DNA of 33,020 nt from Ophiocordyceps camponoti-saundersi (nom. inval.) (lineage: Eukaryota > Ascomycota > Sordariomycetes > Hypocreales > Ophiocordycipitaceae), in the NCBI GenBank assembly GCA_003339415.1, contig PDHQ01000350.1:1-33020 (forward strand). The letters are read 5' to 3'. How positions within the stretch are numbered: position 1 is the stretch's first letter; the number at the start of each line of letters is the position of its first letter. The notes under the pieces are model-generated. The model searched no databases, had not been told where the DNA came from, and saw only the letters and a list, made by a program, of their open reading frames with translations. This document shows positions 30,182-33,020 of the stretch, in pieces. The translations under genes and the position numbers were made by a program.

Positions 30182-33020
30182 CTATATACGCCTTAGCTAC
30201 TTAAAGAAAAAAAACGATTCCTTATAGCTATATATATCTTAGCTATCTAAAGAAATTATAATAAGAGTTATTAATAGCTATTTTACTTAGCTATTAAAAA
30301 AAAAGATAATATTATTTTATAATAACTATTATACTTTAGGTATTATTTAAAAAAAAAAGGATACTTATATAATAGAAAAACGCTATTCGAAAAGGAAATT
30401 ATTTAAACTTAAAACGGCTCTTCGAAATAAGCTTAACTATAAGCTTAGTTTTATACGAATCGAATTAATCGAAGCTATTAAAATAAGCTTAAACTAATAT
30501 CTTTATAAATTAAAGAAAGCTATTTAAATACGCTTAAAATACTATATTATTTAAAACGATAAATATAAATTAAAAATAGAAAGCTACTTAAGATATAAAT
30601 AAGAATTCTTTACGAAAAATACTATTCTTGAATATTAAAAGAAACGAAAGAAAACGAAGAGAATAAACGCCTTTCTAAACGCCTAAGGATAAGAGAAATA
30701 AATCGATATAAATTAAGCGAAATAAATTAATATAAATTAAGGAAAATAAATTTATATTAATTAAGTAAATCGAAATAATAAAAAATAAATTAAAAAGAAT
30801 ATAAGTTTTAATAAGTAAAAGAAAGAAAAGAAAAGAAGATAATAAGCTATTAAAAACTATATATCTTTATATACCTTAAAAACTTTTATAAAAGTTAAGA
30901 AAAATAAGTTATAAAAAAAAATTCCTAAAAGAAAGAAAGAGAAACTTAAAAGAAAAGAAATCTTTAAAGAAAAATAAGTTAAAGTTAACTTAAGCTATCT
31001 TACCTAGCTATAAGCTAAGGAAGATAAGTAAAGCTTAGTTACCTTTTAACTTAAGAAAGATAAGAAAGATAACTTAAGGAATTATTTTATAACTTAAGGA
31101 AAGAAGAATAACTTAAGCTTATCCCTTTTACTAAATAAAGTAAAGGAAAGAAAGAAAGAAAATAAAGCTTAGTTATTAGCCTTCTTACTTTTTATAATAA
31201 GAAGAAAATACCTTATTATAAAAGGAAATCTTAAGCTACTTACTATTCTAAACGGGTAATTAGAAAGTAAGCTTACGCTTTAAGAAACTTAGCGAAATCC
31301 TTTTCCTTACTTTATTCTTTAAGGTAATTAAGAATAATAAGAGGAAATAACTTATATTTAGAGCCTTTAACTAGGTACTCTTAATATTAAGTTATCTTAA
31401 ACTAAAAAGTAAGTTTAAGAAGGTTTATTTATTATAAGAAAGAAAATACTATTAGGACTCTTTAACTAGAAGCTCTTATTAGTACGATTAAGCTTATATT
31501 TAAAAATAACGCTACTTAAACTTTAAATTTAAAGTTAAAAGAAAGAAAGAACTTTATTCTAAGAAGAAAGAAAAAGAAAACTTATTTTACTATAAAGAAG
31601 ATTAGTTCTTATTATACTTAATTATAAGTTAAGATAATAGCTTATAAACTATCTCTCTTAAAAAGTTTATAAGAAATACTTTTAAGAAATAACTTTAAAG
31701 AAAAGTAAAAGTAAAATAAAAAAAAAGAAGCTTTAGAATAAAGAAAAAGAACTTAGAAAAAGAAAATTCTAAGTAAGAAGAAAATTAAGCTTTAGTAAAA
31801 AAGAATAAGCTATAAAATAGCTATCTCTTAAGCTTAAAGAAAAGACTATTAAGTATAAGAATTTATACTTAAAAGAAGAAAGAATTATTAAGTATAAGGA
31901 TTTATACTTAAGGAAAGAATTATTAAGTATAAAGATTTATACTTAAAGGAAGAAAATTAACTTACGAAGTAATATATACTAAGTCGAAACTTTACGCTTA
32001 TTAGAAGCTAAAAATAGTATATATTTTAAAGAAAGAAAAATATTACTTTAAAGAAAAAAGAAACGAAAGCTAAGGTTAATAGAACCTTACTTATTCGAAA
32101 TCGAAACCTTTAAATAAGCATATTCTAAGGAAGAATAATAAGGAAGTTACTACTTATTATTACGGTTCGGAAACTAGTAATTATATTATTATAATAAGTT
32201 TATTTTATTATATAGAAAGAAAGATACTTAAGCCGAAAATTTATTTATTAACCTTTAGTAAACGTTTATTATATTAGAACGAATTAATCGAAACCGATCA
32301 CTTCGATGAAATTTTAGTCTATATACGAAGAAACGATATTCGAAATAAATTTTAAATAGCCGAAGAAACGCTTAGTAAAAATACTTCTTAAAAATATAAC
32401 CGAACGAAGAAAGAATAGGATACCGCGCGCCTATAACCTTAAGCTTATACTTAAAGTTATATATATAGTTAGAAAGCGATCTTTTTAACTAAGCCTATTA
32501 GGAATAGTATTAGTAAATACTAGTAAAAACCTTCGAATAGAGATTTAGAAAAAAAAAAGAAAAGAGAATAATTCTATTATTTTTCCTTACTATAATATAT
32601 AAGTAAGAAATTAAGCTTAAAGAATTAATTCTTAAAAGAAAGAAAAAGAAAAAGAAAACCCTTCTAATTATTATAATTAAAAGAAAGAATACTTTATTAT
32701 AATAAGGATTCTAAATCTACTAATACTAATCTGCTTTAAGCGAGTAAAAAAAAAGTTATCTAGATTAAATAAACCCTAGTTATTATAAGAGCCCCGTATA
32801 ACTCTATAACCGACTAAAAAACTCTTAATTATTAATATTAAATTAATAAATTAAGTAGAAAGTTAAAAAGGAAATAACGTAAAAAAGATATTAAAAAGTT
32901 AACTTATAAAAACGGAAAATCGACTTAAGAATAATAAGGAAGAAAACCTTATTATTAAGAATTAAGAAAGCTATTTTTTTAAAAAAAGAAATAGTAAATT
33001 TAACTTTAACTAATTAAGTA
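30182..33020. other. Purine-rich, hairpin-rich AT region
   Basis: The plus strand is dominated by A with GAAAGAAAG, AAGAAAA and CGAA strings. No domain was recognised. Perfect inverted repeats are frequent: 30725-30738 with 30749-30762 (14 bp), 31190-31201 with 31212-31223 (12 bp), 31519-31536 (18-bp palindrome), 31641-31650 with 31664-31673 (10 bp), 31751-31758 with 31767-31774 (8 bp), 32930-32939 with 32947-32956 (10 bp). Several loops are alike (AAGGAAAATA, AAGAAAATAC, AAGAAAA, AAAGAAAA). Imperfect repeats of TAGCTATATA...CTTAGCTA occur at about 30180-30300. Confidence 0.5.
31844..31955. repeat. Three tandem copies of a hairpin unit (35-39 bp)
   Basis: Units start at 31844, 31882 and 31917. 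Each carries TAAGTATAA, a 4-nt loop (GAAT, GGAT or AGAT) and TTATACTTA, then an A/G-rich linker. Loop differences are A/G changes. Confidence 0.88.

Noticed and set aside
31844..31955. CRISPR-like array
   Set aside because: The three units are palindromic with short A/G linkers rather than unique spacers, and the context is eukaryotic transposon DNA.
29699..33020. Second copia element body right of the promoter-like cluster
   Set aside because: No integrase, RT or RNase H motif and no zinc knuckle could be found on either strand, so only a coding-like frame and repeats are reported.

Overview
This window looks like a block of fungal (probably filamentous ascomycete, Pezizomycotina) repeat heterochromatin that has been heavily mutated by repeat-induced point mutation (RIP). 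It is extremely A+T rich. CpA and TpG are nearly gone, TpA is everywhere, ATG is almost absent, yet CpG is kept, including runs such as CGCGCGCG. That pattern is C-to-T change at CpA on both strands, not loss of methylated CpG. No intact protein gene is visible. The only two open frames over 200 bp start at TTG and look like shadows. What can be read is the fossil protein sequence of transposable elements, broken mainly by TAA/TAG stops with the reading frame mostly kept.

Layout. 1-127 is an (AAT)n microsatellite. 924-3032 (minus strand) is the 3' two thirds of a Ty1/copia Pol: post-integrase region, reverse transcriptase and RNase H in one frame. 3033-9517 is a complete Ty3/gypsy element (element 1: 186-bp LTRs, gag, pol, chromodomain, 1.3-kb 3' region) inserted into that copia element; its 5-bp target duplication is AATAG, and the copia Pol resumes at 9518 on the minus strand. 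9693-13909 is AT-rich; its left part is probably the rest of the copia element, followed by a purine/pyrimidine tract and a 10-bp GC-rich minisatellite. 13910-15826 is an element with terminal inverted repeats of about 406 bp. 15827-21275 holds two unrecognised, RIP-broken coding-like frames and a 123-bp tandem duplication. 21281-28191 is a second gypsy element (element 2: 250-bp LTRs, target duplication CTATT/CTATC) related to element 1. 28197-33020 contains a promoter-like GCGGGG/heat-shock/TATA cluster, several short tandem repeats, a lysine-rich coding-like frame and a run of AT hairpins. It may be the LTR and start of a further retroelement that runs out of the window, but I found no diagnostic domain there.

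History. The two LTRs of each gypsy element differ only by transitions (8 of 186 and 17 of 250 positions), as expected if RIP, rather than age, caused the differences. Insertion order is copia first, then gypsy element 1 into it. Element 2 shares with element 1 the first 40-odd bases of the LTR, the LTR termini, the gag and pol domain order, the exact spacing between the reverse transcriptase and RNase H motifs, and a hairpin at the gag/pol junction, so the two are sister families. All protein calls rest on my reading of translated motifs and were not confirmed by a database search.
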